Assembly: GCF_003626975.1 (NCBI RefSeq)
Contig: NZ_CP032616.1
Coordinates: forward strand, 3,844,001-3,908,000
Reading direction: 5' to 3'
Source: Pseudomonas sp. DY-1
Lineage (GTDB): Bacteria; Pseudomonadota; Gammaproteobacteria; Pseudomonadales; Pseudomonadaceae
DNA: 64,000 bases
Positions 18,612-28,475 of the stretch are shown here, one piece after another. The notes beneath the pieces are model-generated. The model did no database searches. It saw only the letters and a program-made list of their open reading frames with translations, and had not been told where the DNA came from. Position 1 is the stretch's first letter, and every line of letters begins with the position of its first letter. Position numbers and translations under genes: made by a program.

Positions 18612-19355
18612 TCAGGGGCTGGACAGGCCGTGGCGGGCGAAGATGGACTGATAGGTGCCGTCTTCGCGCATGGCCTCCATGGCCTGGTCGAACTCCTCCA
18701 CCAATTGCCGATGCCGTGGGTGGCTACGGCGCACCAGGATGTGCAAGCCATTCTCGCTGAGCGGCCGGGGCAGGAACTCCAGCTGGTCGCGAATGCCCGC
18801 CAGCTCTCCATTGAGGTAGAAGCGCGCTACCAACTCGTCTTCCAGGGTCAGTTGCACACGCCCGGCGGCAAGCATTCGTGCCCCCATCTGGAAGTTCTTC
18901 ACCGGCACCTTGCTCAGTCCCGCATCGGCATCGAAGCTCGGCAGATAGCTATAGCCACGCACCACGGCAATGCTCTGGTGTTTCAGATCGGCCGACGACT
19001 GGAACAGGAAATCGCTGCCCTTGCGCTTGAGGAAGAGGACGCGATTGGTCAGGTACGGCTTGGAGAACTCACCGTAGCCCGCTCGCTCCTCGCTGTACCA
19101 GGCATTGACGATCAGGTCGTAATCGCCCACCTGGACTCCGCGTAGGGCGCGAGCCCATGGCACCTGGACAAACTCGGGGCGGTGCCCGGCGCGCTTGAGC
19201 GCGGTGCTCACCAACTCGCTCGCAAGTCCATTGCCCGGCAGACTGGCATCGGTGAAGGGCGGCCAGACATCGGCGGCCATGCGCAAGGTTTCAGCAGGGG
19301 CACTCGCGGTGGCGAGAAGCAGGGCGAAGAAGGCAAAACCACAGCGTCGTCTCAT
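18612..19355 (-). CDS. Orphan periplasmic family-3 solute-binding protein
   Basis: Amino-acid-type binding fold (SBP_bac_3), 247 residues. The start ATG 19355 was chosen because MRRRCGFAFFALLLATASAP is a signal peptide ending near PAET. LRMAADVWPPFTD and GLASELVSTAL are typical N-terminal features. No permease or ATPase gene is adjacent, so it may feed a remote transporter or act as a sensor. Related orphan proteins lie at 26596-27486, 28476-29231 and 58914-59675. Confidence 0.8.
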   Translation of the reverse strand: MRRRCGFAFFALLLATASAPAETLRMAADVWPPFTDASLPGNGLASELVSTALKRAGHRPEFVQVPWARALRGVQVGDYDLIVNAWYSEERAGYGEFSKPYLTNRVLFLKRKGSDFLFQSSADLKHQSIAVVRGYSYLPSFDADAGLSKVPVKNFQMGARMLAAGRVQLTLEDELVARFYLNGELAGIRDQLEFLPRPLSENGLHILVRRSHPRHRQLVEEFDQAMEAMREDGTYQSIFARHGLSSP

Positions 19356-19582
19356 GCAAAGGCATCCGAGAACAGGTCTGGCCGGCAGGTAGCCAAGACT
19401 GCACGAAAACTTCGGCAGCGACCAGATACCCGGTACTTCCGTGCCTGATTCAGCGACCCCGCAATGTGACTCGCGCCGCGCTCCAGCATCGAATGCGACA
19501 GGGTGGCTGACAGCGCCACCCGCTGCCCTTAGGCTGTACCCGGCAGCACAGCCGTACACGGACATTCGCCCACAAGGCCCCT

Positions 19583-21760
19583 ATGCCCTCGACCCGATTC
19601 ACTCAAACGCTGCGCCGCCTCTGGGCGCTGGACAAGTTCAGCTACAGCCTGCGCGTCTTCGTCGCCCTCACTGGGAGCATGGCGCTGTGCTGGCAGCAGG
19701 ACCGCCTGGACCTGCTGATTCCACTCTTCCTCGGCATCATTGCCAGCGCCCTGGCAGAAACCGACGACAGCTGGCAGGGGCGCCTGACGGCACTGCTGGT
19801 GACCCTCGGCTGCTTCAGCGTCGCCTCGCTGTCCGTGGAACTGCTGTTCCCCTATCCATGGGTCTTCGTCGGCGCCCTGGCCGTGGCCAGCTTCGGCCTG
19901 ACCATGCTCGGCGCCCTTGGCGAGCGCTACGCCACCATCGCCTCAGCGACGCTGATCCTCTCCATCTACACCATGATCGGCGTCGACCAGCGCGGCGGTG
20001 TGCTCACCAACCTCTGGCAGGAACCCGCCCTGCTGGTGGCCGGCGCCGCCTGGTACGGCCTGCTCTCGGTACTCTGGCAGGCGCTCTTCACCCACCAGCC
20101 GGTGCAGCAGAGCCTGGCCCGGCTGTTCCGCGAGCTGGGACAGTACCTCAAACTGAAGTCAGCGCTGCTGGAACCGGTGCGCCAGCTCGACGTGGAAGCC
20201 CGTCGGCTGGAACTGGCGCGGCAGAACGGCAAGGTCGTGGCCGCACTGAACGCAACCAAGGAGATCATCCTGCACCGGGTCGGCAACGGCCGGCCCGGCC
20301 CCAAGGTCAGCCGCTACCTCAAGCTCTACTTCCTGGCGCAAGACATCCACGAGCGCGCCAGCTCCTCCCATTACGCCTATAACGAGCTGGCCGAAGCCTT
20401 CTTCCATAGTGACGTACTCTTCCGCTGCCAACGCCTGCTGCGCCAGCAAGGCGGCGCCTGCCAGGCACTGGGCCGCGCGATCCAGATGCGCCAGCCCTTC
20501 GACTACCTGGACGGAGCCCAGGCCCTGGAAGACCTGAACAAATCCCTGGAGCACCTGCGCATCCAGAGCAATCCGGCCTGGCGCGGCCTGCTGCGCTCGC
20601 TCAACGCGCTGGCGCGCAACCTCGGCACCCTTGACCGCCTGCTGATCGATGCCAGCAACCCCGACGCCCTCGCCGAAGCCCAGGACGCCAGCCTGCTGGA
20701 TCGCTCGCCGAAAGGACTGAAAGACGTCTGGGAACGCCTCAGGCAGAACCTCACCCCCACATCCCTGGTGTTCCGCCACGCGCTGCGCATGGCCTTGGCC
20801 CTGACCGCCGGCTATGGCGTGCTGCACCTGATCCACCCCGAGCAGGGCTACTGGATCCTGCTGACCACGGTATTCGTCTGCCAGCCCAACTTTGGCGCCA
20901 CCCGGCGCAAACTGGTACAGCGGATCGTCGGCACTCTGCTCGGCCTGGCGCTGGGTTGGGCGCTGTTCGACCTGTTCCCCAGCGCCCTGGTGCAATCGGT
21001 CTTCGCGGTGGTCGCCGGGGTGATCTTCTTCGCCACCCGCGCCACTCGCTACACCCTGGCCACGGCCGCGATCACGCTGATGGTGCTGTTCTGCTTCAAC
21101 CAGATCGGCAACAGCTACGGCCTGTTCCTGCCACGTCTGGTGGACACGCTGCTCGGCGCGCTGATCGCCGGCCTGGCGGTGATCTTCATCCTGCCCGACT
21201 GGCAGGGTCGCCGGCTCAACCAGGTGGTGGCCAACACGCTCGCCTGCAACAGCCGCTACCTGCGGCAGATCATGCAGCAGTACGCCATCGGCAAACGCGA
21301 CGACCTGGCCTACCGCCTGGCCCGACGCAACGCCCACAACGCCGACGCGGCGCTGTCCACCACCCTCTCCAACATGCTCATGGAGCCGGGCCACTTCCGG
21401 AAGGAAGCGGACATCGGCTTCCGCTTCCTGGTGCTTTCCCACACGCTGCTGAGCTATCTCTCCGCGCTCGGCGCGCACCGCAGCGAAACCCCCGGTGAAG
21501 CCCTGACGCCGACCATCAATGAAGCCGCCGAACAGATTGCCGAAAGCCTCGACTGCATCGCCCAGGGCCTGACCGACCGTCGCCCGATCAGTATCCATCG
21601 CGACGAGGAGGATGCACTCGCCAAGGCCCTGGAGCAGCTTCCGGAAGACATGGACGACCGCCCACGCCTGGTGCAGACCGAGCTGGGACTGATCTGTCGG
21701 CAGCTAGGGGCGCTGCGGACCCTGGCGGCGCATCTGCTGAATGAGGGGAAGGTGGCGTAG
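19583..21760 (+). CDS. yccS: YccS-type inner-membrane protein (FUSC family)
   Basis: Membrane protein of 725 residues with two blocks of about five hydrophobic segments (roughly 20-170 and 395-530), each followed by a long cytoplasmic region; this is the YccS/YhfK architecture related to aromatic-acid efflux proteins. The first cytoplasmic part contains the YccS domain and the second the FUSC-like region. Function is not established; export of aromatic or phenolic acids is a family guess. No membrane-fusion partner gene is adjacent. Confidence 0.85.
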   Translation: MPSTRFTQTLRRLWALDKFSYSLRVFVALTGSMALCWQQDRLDLLIPLFLGIIASALAETDDSWQGRLTALLVTLGCFSVASLSVELLFPYPWVFVGALAVASFGLTMLGALGERYATIASATLILSIYTMIGVDQRGGVLTNLWQEPALLVAGAAWYGLLSVLWQALFTHQPVQQSLARLFRELGQYLKLKSALLEPVRQLDVEARRLELARQNGKVVAALNATKEIILHRVGNGRPGPKVSRYLKLYFLAQDIHERASSSHYAYNELAEAFFHSDVLFRCQRLLRQQGGACQALGRAIQMRQPFDYLDGAQALEDLNKSLEHLRIQSNPAWRGLLRSLNALARNLGTLDRLLIDASNPDALAEAQDASLLDRSPKGLKDVWERLRQNLTPTSLVFRHALRMALALTAGYGVLHLIHPEQGYWILLTTVFVCQPNFGATRRKLVQRIVGTLLGLALGWALFDLFPSALVQSVFAVVAGVIFFATRATRYTLATAAITLMVLFCFNQIGNSYGLFLPRLVDTLLGALIAGLAVIFILPDWQGRRLNQVVANTLACNSRYLRQIMQQYAIGKRDDLAYRLARRNAHNADAALSTTLSNMLMEPGHFRKEADIGFRFLVLSHTLLSYLSALGAHRSETPGEALTPTINEAAEQIAESLDCIAQGLTDRRPISIHRDEEDALAKALEQLPEDMDDRPRLVQTELGLICRQLGALRTLAAHLLNEGKVA

Positions 21761-21790
21761 GAGAGTCATCCGCCGCCTGCACCACATGCC

Positions 21791-21829
21791 TTGTGGGAGC
21801 GAATTCATTCGCGAATGCTTTCCCACAAG
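21791..21829. repeat. REP element upstream of the RAYT gene
   Basis: TTGTGGGA (21791-21798) pairs with TCCCACAA (21822-21829) and encloses GCGAATTCATTCGCGAA. This is a full REP-type imperfect hairpin 105 bp before the transposase start, the position expected for a RAYT target. Confidence 0.8.
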
Positions 21830-21934
21830 TCGTAGGGGTTCATCCGTTCGCTACATTCAGTGAATTCCCAGCTTCGGCAGGCGCCGGCTTCTGCCACGGA
21901 CTTTTACAGTCTTTGCCTTCGACATCAGGACGCA

Positions 21935-22390
21935 ATGGACATGCCGAGCAAGGACCTCAGGGCGGGCAGAATTTCTCTGCCCGGCCAGATCTACCACATC
22001 ACCACCACTACGGAAGGCCGACGGCCCCTGTTCAGGGACTTCACCCACGCCCGAATCGCCATCGCCGAGCTACGTCGCTTGCATGAGCAGAATGTGATCA
22101 ATTCATTGGCCTGGGTACTGATGCCTGACCATCTGCATTGGCTGTTTCAACTCAGGGGACCCATCTCCCTTTCGACCGTCGTCAAGGTCTTCAAGGGGCG
22201 GTCCGCGAGACAGCTCGGAATGCAGTCGGGCATTGACGGCGTGGTCTGGCAGCCCGGGTTCCATGGCCACGGTTTGCGGCGGGGCGAGGATGTGTTGAAG
22301 GTCGCTCGCTATATCGTGTCCAACCCTTTGCGGGCAGGATTGGTGGCCCACATCGGCGACTACCCCTTCTGGGACGCACACTGGCTCTGA
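21935..22390 (+). CDS. REP-associated tyrosine transposase (RAYT)
   Basis: Single-strand DNA endonuclease of the Y1/IS200-like family that processes REP elements; 151 residues from ATG 21935 (an AGGA box lies 4 bases upstream; ATG 21941 is a second option). The HUH metal-binding pair is visible in MPDHLHWLF and the catalytic tyrosine is the Y of VARYIVSNPLRAGLV. It is flanked by REP elements on both sides (21791-21829; 22404-22497). RAYTs are usually single-copy domesticated genes rather than mobile elements. Confidence 0.9.
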   Translation: MDMPSKDLRAGRISLPGQIYHITTTTEGRRPLFRDFTHARIAIAELRRLHEQNVINSLAWVLMPDHLHWLFQLRGPISLSTVVKVFKGRSARQLGMQSGIDGVVWQPGFHGHGLRRGEDVLKVARYIVSNPLRAGLVAHIGDYPFWDAHWL

Positions 22391-22403
22391 ATGGAACCGA
22401 GCT

Positions 22404-22497
22404 CGTGGGGGCGAGTTCATTCGCGATGCGGGCCACTGGCCAGTCTCATCCTGCCGAATTCATTCGCGGTTTTCGCGAATGAATTCGCTCCTACAGG
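22404..22497. repeat. REP cluster downstream of the RAYT gene
   Basis: A degenerate unit at 22404-22427 is followed by a near-ideal unit in which GAATTCATTCGCG (22456-22468) and CGCGAATGAATTC (22474-22486) form a perfect 13 bp stem with a 5-base loop. Together with 21791-21829 it brackets the RAYT gene. Confidence 0.8.
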
Positions 22498-22518
22498 AAA
22501 ACGCCCTGAAACCCCGGG

Positions 22519-23934
22519 TTACGCCCCCATCAACTCCTTGATCGTCTCCCCCACCTTCCGCACCGCCGCTTCGATCGCCGGGGTCGGCTTGGAGGAGTAG
22601 TTCATCCGCAGGCAGTTCCGGTACTTGCCGGAGGCGGAGAAGATGCTGCCGGCGGCGATCTGTACGCCTTTGGGCAGCAAGGCGCGGTTCAGGCGCAAGG
22701 TGTCGAAATCCTCGGGCAGCTCCACCCACAGCATGAAGCTGCCCTGGGGCCGGCTGGCGCGGGTGCCTTCGGGGAAATAGCGCATCACCCAGTCAATCAT
22801 CTGGTCGCGGCTGTGTTGGTACTGGCTGCGCATGCGCCGCAAGTGCGGTTCGTAGTGGCCCTTGCCGATGAACTCGGCCAGCGCCAGTTGCGGCTGGGTC
22901 GCCGTGGCGCCGGTGGAGATGTACTTCATGTGCAGCACGCGGTCGAGGTAGCGGCCGGGGGCGATCCAGCCGACGCGGATGCCCGGTGCCACTGTCTTGG
23001 AGAACGAACTGCAGAGCAGCACACGGCCGTCGTCGTCGAAAGACTTGATGGTGCGCGGACGCGGGTACTGGTAAGCGAGGTCGCCGTACACGTCGTCTTC
23101 CAGGATCGGCACGTCGTAGCGCTGGGCCAGCGTGACCAGGGCGCGCTTGCGTGCCTCCGGCATGATGTAGCCCAGCGGGTTGTTGCAGTTCGGGGTGAGC
23201 TGGATCAGCTTGATCGGCCACTGTTCCAGGGCCATTTCCAGCGCCTCCAGGCTGATGCCGTTGAGCGGGTCCGTGGGCAGCTCAAGGGCCTTCATGCCGA
23301 AGCCCTTCAGGGTCTGCATGGCGCCGTGGAAGCTCGGCGAATCCACCGCGACTATGTCACCCGGCTCGCACGTGGAGCGAATCGCTACCGACAGCGCCTC
23401 GTGGCAGCCAGTGGTGATGACGATATCGCTGGCGGGGATCTGGCAACCGGAATCCAGCGCCAGGCGCGCCACCTGTTCACGCAACGCCTCGGTGCCGTAG
23501 ATGCTGTCGTAGTAGAGGCCGCTGCCGTCCTGGCGTCGGCTGATCTGGCCGAGGCTGCGCAACAAGGGTTTCAAGGTCGGGCTGGTGATGTCAGGCATGC
23601 CGCGACCGAGTTGCAGGACGTTGTCCTTGGCGCTGCGCTTGATCAGATCGAGCACGTCGTTCCACTGCGATACATCCACCGGCCGCTGCGGCGCGCGGCT
23701 CATCGCCGGCAGCGCGGGTGTCTGACGGCGCGGCGGCACGAAGTAGCCGGACTTCGGCCTGGGTTCAGCCAGTCCGCCATCCTCGAGAATCCGGTAGGCC
23801 TGCTGCACCGTGCTCAGGCTCACGCCGTGCTCCAGGCTCAGTGCACGCACCGAAGGCAGGCGGTCGCCGGGGCGGTAATAGCCCTGTTCGATGCGCTCGC
23901 CAAGAGTTTCGGCCAGTTTGATGTAGAGCTTCAT
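22519..23934 (-). CDS. MocR-type regulator (GntR helix-turn-helix fused to an aminotransferase fold)
   Basis: PLP-dependent transcription factor of 471 residues. The start ATG 23934 is set by AGGAG 6 bases upstream. The N-terminal 75 residues are a GntR winged helix (GYYRPGDRLPSVRALS, VSLSTVQQAYRILEDGGL). After a linker of about 40 residues comes a fold-type-I aminotransferase domain with a PLP-lysine motif in SSFSKTVAPGIRVGW. MocR proteins control metabolic genes in response to PLP or an amino compound. It is divergent from the DUF1127 gene, with three repeats of ATCTGTAT between them, so that gene is the likely target. Confidence 0.92.
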   Translation of the reverse strand: MKLYIKLAETLGERIEQGYYRPGDRLPSVRALSLEHGVSLSTVQQAYRILEDGGLAEPRPKSGYFVPPRRQTPALPAMSRAPQRPVDVSQWNDVLDLIKRSAKDNVLQLGRGMPDITSPTLKPLLRSLGQISRRQDGSGLYYDSIYGTEALREQVARLALDSGCQIPASDIVITTGCHEALSVAIRSTCEPGDIVAVDSPSFHGAMQTLKGFGMKALELPTDPLNGISLEALEMALEQWPIKLIQLTPNCNNPLGYIMPEARKRALVTLAQRYDVPILEDDVYGDLAYQYPRPRTIKSFDDDGRVLLCSSFSKTVAPGIRVGWIAPGRYLDRVLHMKYISTGATATQPQLALAEFIGKGHYEPHLRRMRSQYQHSRDQMIDWVMRYFPEGTRASRPQGSFMLWVELPEDFDTLRLNRALLPKGVQIAAGSIFSASGKYRNCLRMNYSSKPTPAIEAAVRKVGETIKELMGA

Positions 23935-24018
23935 GACAGTCTCCTGAATCGGAGTTAACACGCAGCAGGACCATTACAGATGGGTGCTGAACTGGGGATT
24001 CAGATAGAAAATCACGCA

Positions 24019-24056
24019 ATCTGTATGAAGAAAATATACAGATCGTGAATCTGTAT
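24019..24056. promoter_or_regulatory. Three ATCTGTAT boxes between mocR and DUF1127
   Basis: ATCTGTAT at 24019-24026 and 24049-24056 are direct repeats 30 bp apart (about three helical turns). ATACAGAT at 24036-24043 is the same box inverted between them. Direct plus inverted boxes in a divergent gap are typical of MocR operators. The two strands' promoters must lie in or beside this AT-rich segment. Confidence 0.75.
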
Positions 24057-24118
24057 TGTGAAATTGCCGACGGACATCATGTTCTCACCCCGATCCACCA
24101 CAGGGCATGAGGAACGCA

Positions 24119-24355
24119 ATGATGAACGGCCTGAGCGATGTACGCCTGACTCTCCACGCACGGGAACTGGAACAGGAGCAGCGCACGCCTGTATCCCTCG
24201 CATCCGCCCTGTCGGGCAATCGCTGGGACCGTTTCTGGATGCGCCTGCACACCCGTCGCAAGCTGCTGGAACTGGATGACCACGCCCTGCGGGACATTGG
24301 CCTGACCCGCGAACAAGCGCTGGATGAGGCCCTCAAACCCTTCTGGAGAGTCTGA
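24119..24355 (+). CDS. Small DUF1127 protein
   Basis: Small basic protein of 78 residues. AGGA (24110-24113) lies before ATG 24119; ATG 24122 is also possible. The C-terminal half is the DUF1127 (YjiS-like) motif: RRKLLELDDHALRDIGLTREQALDEALKPFW. Members have been linked to phosphate, carbon and RNA metabolism in other bacteria, with no settled mechanism. It is divergent from mocR and shares its operator region. Confidence 0.85.
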   Translation: MMNGLSDVRLTLHARELEQEQRTPVSLASALSGNRWDRFWMRLHTRRKLLELDDHALRDIGLTREQALDEALKPFWRV

Positions 24356-24375
24356 GGGCCGGCCCGGCTGCTTCC

Positions 24376-26403
24376 TCAGGCGAGACGGAAGCGGCCGGTG
24401 TTCTGGGTCAGGGCGTGGCTGCCCTGCTGCAGCTGCTGGGCGGCCACCTGGACGGACTGCGCGCCCTGCAGCAACAGGTTGGCGGCCTGGTCCACCTGCT
24501 GGATGCTGCCGCTCACCTCGTCCGCCGTGGCGGCCTGCTGCTCGGAAGCGGTGGCAATCTGCGCCAGGCGATCACTCACCCGCTGCACCGCCTCGGCGAT
24601 CCCGGAAAGGTCGGCGCCCATGGCCAGCACGTTATCCACGTCGGTTGCGGCCTGGCCGAAGGCGGCCTCGATCTGTGCCACGGTCTCGCCCACCACGGTC
24701 TGCAACGCTGCGACCGTTTGCGCGATCTCGGCGGTCGAGTCCTGGGTACGCCGGGACAAGCTGCGCACTTCGTCCGCCACCACGGCGAAGCCACGCCCCT
24801 GCTCGCCGGCCCGCGCCGCTTCGATAGCGGCGTTCAGCGCCAGCAGGTTGGTCTGCTCGGCGATGCCCTTGATCACATCCACCACCTGGTTGATCTGCCG
24901 GGTCTGCTCGCGGAGCTGCTGCAACGCAGCCACGCTGTTGCCCAGGTTGCTGCTGAGCTGATTCATGCTGGCGCTGGTGCGCGCGCTGCGCTGGTTGCTC
25001 TGCATGGCGATCTCACGTGTGTGCAGCGCATCACGGGCGGCGTCCTCGCAACTCGAAGCGACGCTCTGGGCAGTTGCAGCCAACTGGGTGGCGGCAGCGG
25101 CAATCTGGCTGACCTGGCCCTGCTGCTGTTCCACTGATACCAGCGTATTCCGCGCCTGGTTGCTGAGCTGCTCGACCGTGCCGCCCAGCTGTTCGCTTTC
25201 GCGATTCACCCCCAGCAACGACTCGCGCAATTGCGCCAGGGCTGCGTTGAGGGCCTCGGCAATGCCCGCGAGGTCGTCGCGCCCATGGACCCTCGCCGTG
25301 ACCCTGAGATCACCGCCGCGCAGCCCTTCGGTCGCTTCGGTGATGCTCGCGGTGCCCCGGCGGATGGACTGGTTCAGGCACAGGAGCATGTACAACGCCA
25401 GCAGCGTCAGCGCCGCGAACCCCCCCATCACCTCCGTCATGCTGCCCAGCGCTTGTTCGCGATACTCGCCCAGGCGCGACGCCATGCGTGCCTGCAGTGC
25501 CTGCTGCAAGTCCTGCAGGCGACCGTTCAGTGCGTCCACCAGACTGACGAACTGCGCAGGTGTCAGGGTGAAAGGCGTTGACTCGAAGACCTGTTTGTCC
25601 ACCCCGGCGAGGAAGCCGGCCATGCCTTCGTCCGCTGCGGCGAACGGCGCTTCCAGCGCGCTCATGTCACCCGGCGCCAGGGCCAGCGCCTTGCGGGCCT
25701 TGCGCAACTGGCGCGCGGTGTCCCCCAGGGCGCGACGCAGGTCGCGCAGAGCCACCCGGCTCTGCAGGGTGAAGTGCTGCGCCACCAACGCCCCATGGCC
25801 GTTACTGGCGAAGCTGCCCAGGGTTTCCTGCAGGCGCGGTTGCACGCTGGTGAGCTGCTCCATCATCAGATAGGTGTCGAGCCAGGGATCGAGGATCAGC
25901 CCGGAATCGGTGGCAACCTGTTCGCGCAGTGCCTGGAGCACCTGCAGGATGCCCTGGTAGCGCTCCAGCCCGTCGGGAAGCGCCAGGGACAGTACCCCGT
26001 CCAGCTTCACCTGACCGGCACGCCCCTGGAGCTCATCGAACAGCACCTGGCTCTGCCCGGCGATGCCTTCCACCTTGAGCTGCACCGCCACCTGATCCAG
26101 CGCCTTGGCCAATGCGGCGGCACGCTGTTCCAGCGCCGGGCGCGCGCGCTCGTCGCCACCCTTGAGGCGCGCCAGCAGGAAGCGCTGGCCATCGAGTTCA
26201 TGCTGCACGACGGAAAGGGCCTGCACGACTCGCAAGCCGCTCAGTTCGCCGTCCACGACCCCGAGGCGATCACGGTAATCACCAACTATCACGGACAGGG
26301 CATAACCCAGGGGCAGGATGAACAACAGGAAGAGCAACTGGAACTTGCGGGCGAAACTGAAGCGCTCGAGTAGGCGTACCCCTGGCGTGAGCAAAGCTGT
26401 CAT
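24376..26403 (-). CDS. Methyl-accepting chemotaxis protein
   Basis: Transmembrane chemoreceptor, 675 residues. ATG 26403 (MTALLTPG) is chosen; an upstream in-frame codon at 26565 would add an unlikely 54-residue leader. A membrane segment at about 20-40 is followed by a large helical periplasmic domain (about 45-340), a second membrane segment, a HAMP-like region and the cytoplasmic signalling domain. That domain's conserved tip reads [20 protein letters not shown] then [15 protein letters not shown]. There is no CheR-binding pentapeptide at the C-terminus. The ligand is unknown. A binding-protein gene starts 193 bp upstream on the same strand and could supply a ligand complex. Confidence 0.9.
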   Translation of the reverse strand: MTALLTPGVRLLERFSFARKFQLLFLLFILPLGYALSVIVGDYRDRLGVVDGELSGLRVVQALSVVQHELDGQRFLLARLKGGDERARPALEQRAAALAKALDQVAVQLKVEGIAGQSQVLFDELQGRAGQVKLDGVLSLALPDGLERYQGILQVLQALREQVATDSGLILDPWLDTYLMMEQLTSVQPRLQETLGSFASNGHGALVAQHFTLQSRVALRDLRRALGDTARQLRKARKALALAPGDMSALEAPFAAADEGMAGFLAGVDKQVFESTPFTLTPAQFVSLVDALNGRLQDLQQALQARMASRLGEYREQALGSMTEVMGGFAALTLLALYMLLCLNQSIRRGTASITEATEGLRGGDLRVTARVHGRDDLAGIAEALNAALAQLRESLLGVNRESEQLGGTVEQLSNQARNTLVSVEQQQGQVSQIAAAATQLAATAQSVASSCEDAARDALHTREIAMQSNQRSARTSASMNQLSSNLGNSVAALQQLREQTRQINQVVDVIKGIAEQTNLLALNAAIEAARAGEQGRGFAVVADEVRSLSRRTQDSTAEIAQTVAALQTVVGETVAQIEAAFGQAATDVDNVLAMGADLSGIAEAVQRVSDRLAQIATASEQQAATADEVSGSIQQVDQAANLLLQGAQSVQVAAQQLQQGSHALTQNTGRFRLA

Positions 26404-26595
26404 TGCGACCCCTCGTCTGGTTCCGGTCACCCGTGCCAGGCGGGAGGGTGTCTCCCGGGCAATGTGTCCGGCCTTTCGTTCTTTTTGTGGAGGACTCCCC
26501 TGGGAACGGGGATTAACCGCCGGAGAATAGTAGCTTTGTGCTATTGCACAGAAGAGGCCGGTCACGATCTCGACCGAGGATGTCGCGCGGCTGTA

Positions 26596-27486
26596 TCAGG
26601 GCCAGGGCTTCCAGTCCCGAGACGGCTTGTTCAATGGAGCCTGCAGCCGCTGGAAGCCAGGTTGCGCCTGGAGCTTGCGCAAGGCTTCGGTCAGGCGCTT
26701 GTCCACGTGGCTGCCACGCGGCGTATCCGGTACCAGCCACCTCACCGGATAGAGGCCGAAATCCTGGGCGCGCAGTTGTTCACGCAGTCCCAGGCGATCG
26801 ATTTCGTGCTCGGTCTCGTTCACGGCGAAGACGTAGCCATCGATGCGGCCGCGCACCAGCTTCTGCAGGCTGGCCTCGATGCTGTTGCCAGACAGCGCCG
26901 GAAAGCCAAGCCAGGGCGCATGGGCGCGATCAGTCTCGACCTTGTAGGGAAAGGCCAGGCTGCGCAGGGCCGGTGTCACGGTCGGCGCGGCGAGCTGCTC
27001 CTGTAGCTCATCCACGCGCCAGCTGTGTCCCAGCAGCGGCATCAGTTGCGCCTGCTGGCCGGCATCGAGACCGCTTGCGGCCAGCCGCTCGCTACTGAGC
27101 GCATGGGCCGGATCAAGCAACTGGGCGACGCTCAGGCTATTGGCACGCCGGGTGAACAGACCGAATCGAACCTCCCAGAGCAGGCCCGAGCCATAGCGCA
27201 ACCCAGCCGGCAAACGCGGCAGGTTGCCGAGAAACGGCACCTGGAACTCGCACTGACCGTTCTGCAGCAGGTGAAAGGTGCGTGCGAAAGGGATGATCTG
27301 CAGCTCGAAATCGATATCCGGGAGCTGCTGGTCCATGGCTCGAACCAGGTCCAGCAGTGGTCCGGTGCCATCCGCTTCGGCCAGTCCGGGGACTTCAGCC
27401 ACGGCCACTCGCCATTGCTCGGCAGCCGCGACGGTGCCGGCCCAGCACAGGCACAATCCGAGGCACAGCAACGAGAGTCGGCGCAT
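26596..27486 (-). CDS. Orphan periplasmic family-3 solute-binding protein
   Basis: Binding-protein fold of 296 residues with signal peptide MRRLSLLCLGLCLCWAGTVA. It is a divergent member of the SBP_bac_3 group: the usual PP(F/Y) motif after strand 1 is not clear, while LPDIDFELQIIPFARTFHLL resembles the family pattern around the first lobe. No permease genes are adjacent. It lies between the chemoreceptor and HDOD genes, all on the minus strand. It is as likely a sensory co-receptor as a nutrient transporter component. Confidence 0.7.
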   Translation of the reverse strand: MRRLSLLCLGLCLCWAGTVAAAEQWRVAVAEVPGLAEADGTGPLLDLVRAMDQQLPDIDFELQIIPFARTFHLLQNGQCEFQVPFLGNLPRLPAGLRYGSGLLWEVRFGLFTRRANSLSVAQLLDPAHALSSERLAASGLDAGQQAQLMPLLGHSWRVDELQEQLAAPTVTPALRSLAFPYKVETDRAHAPWLGFPALSGNSIEASLQKLVRGRIDGYVFAVNETEHEIDRLGLREQLRAQDFGLYPVRWLVPDTPRGSHVDKRLTEALRKLQAQPGFQRLQAPLNKPSRDWKPWP

Positions 27487-27530
27487 GAAACACCCCAGGG
27501 CAGCAGTACGCCTGAGTATAGGTGCGCCCT

Positions 27531-28403
27531 CTATCGCAGCAGGCTGACCATGCGCTGGATCGCATCCTGGTGCGCGGACACCAGGGCCAGACCACCGTCG
27601 GCGTCCAGGGCATCCAGCGGAGGCGCCAGCTTACGGTAGGCGGCCAACTGCTCGATGGCTGGCAGCCGGGCCTGTCGCCCCTCATCGCGCAGGGCGTGGT
27701 AGAGCCCCAGGTTTACCAGATCGATCAGGCTGAGCCGGCCGCCACTGTCGACGTCCCACTGCCTGACGCTGCGCACGACGTCGATGTAGCTCTGATCCAC
27801 CGCCCATTTCTTCAGCACGATCACACTCAGGGACTGGCCGTACTCCTGGCAGAGACGTGCGTAGACCTCTGGGCTCGGGACCTGGCTGGCGTCCTTGAAG
27901 GCGGAGAGCACCGCCAGATCGCCGACATCACAGAGCAGGCTGGCCAGCATTGCGTGGTCTGGCGAGGTGAAACCCAGGGGGCGGGCAAGCACCGCACTGA
28001 TGGCGGCATGACGTGTAAGCCGTCCCCAGACACCGATGAACAGTTGCTTGTGGGCGGCGCTGTGGAGGGTGAAGAGACTTTTCAGGCTGTGGATCAGGGT
28101 GATGCGATCCACCTCCTGCAGGCCGAGCAGACGGATCACATCTTCCAGCGTCCGCGGCGGCGTGCTGGAGCGGAACATGATGCTGGAGGCGTGCTTCATC
28201 AGCAGCGCGCTGAGTGCCGGGTCCTTGCTGATCACCTGCTTCAAACGCGCGACGGATACGTTCGGGTCGGCCAGGGCGCGGCGGATGTCCAGGGTGATCA
28301 TTGGCAGGCTGGGGAGTTGCTCCTCGCCATTCATCAGCTGCGTGACCACCTTTCGGTAGATCGAGTAATCCGACTCTGCTGCGCTCAACACGGTTCTCCC
28401 CAT
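27531..28403 (-). CDS. HDOD-domain signalling protein
   Basis: Cytoplasmic protein of 290 residues built around one HDOD domain, a catalytically inactive relative of HD phosphohydrolases. LPSLPMITLDIRRALADPNVS, then VARLKQVISKDPALSALLMK, then LGLQEV match the family. HDOD proteins act in bacterial signalling, often with chemotaxis or c-di-GMP circuits. There is no receiver, GGDEF or EAL domain. It starts at ATG 28403, 72 bases before the next gene on its strand ends. Its location near a chemoreceptor is suggestive only. Confidence 0.85.
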   Translation of the reverse strand: MGRTVLSAAESDYSIYRKVVTQLMNGEEQLPSLPMITLDIRRALADPNVSVARLKQVISKDPALSALLMKHASSIMFRSSTPPRTLEDVIRLLGLQEVDRITLIHSLKSLFTLHSAAHKQLFIGVWGRLTRHAAISAVLARPLGFTSPDHAMLASLLCDVGDLAVLSAFKDASQVPSPEVYARLCQEYGQSLSVIVLKKWAVDQSYIDVVRSVRQWDVDSGGRLSLIDLVNLGLYHALRDEGRQARLPAIEQLAAYRKLAPPLDALDADGGLALVSAHQDAIQRMVSLLR

Positions 28404-28475
28404 TTTTTGTGGCCGCAGTGTAGCTATGCGCCATCACGGCGCCCATGGGAGTCTGATGCCAATCGGACGGATTGC

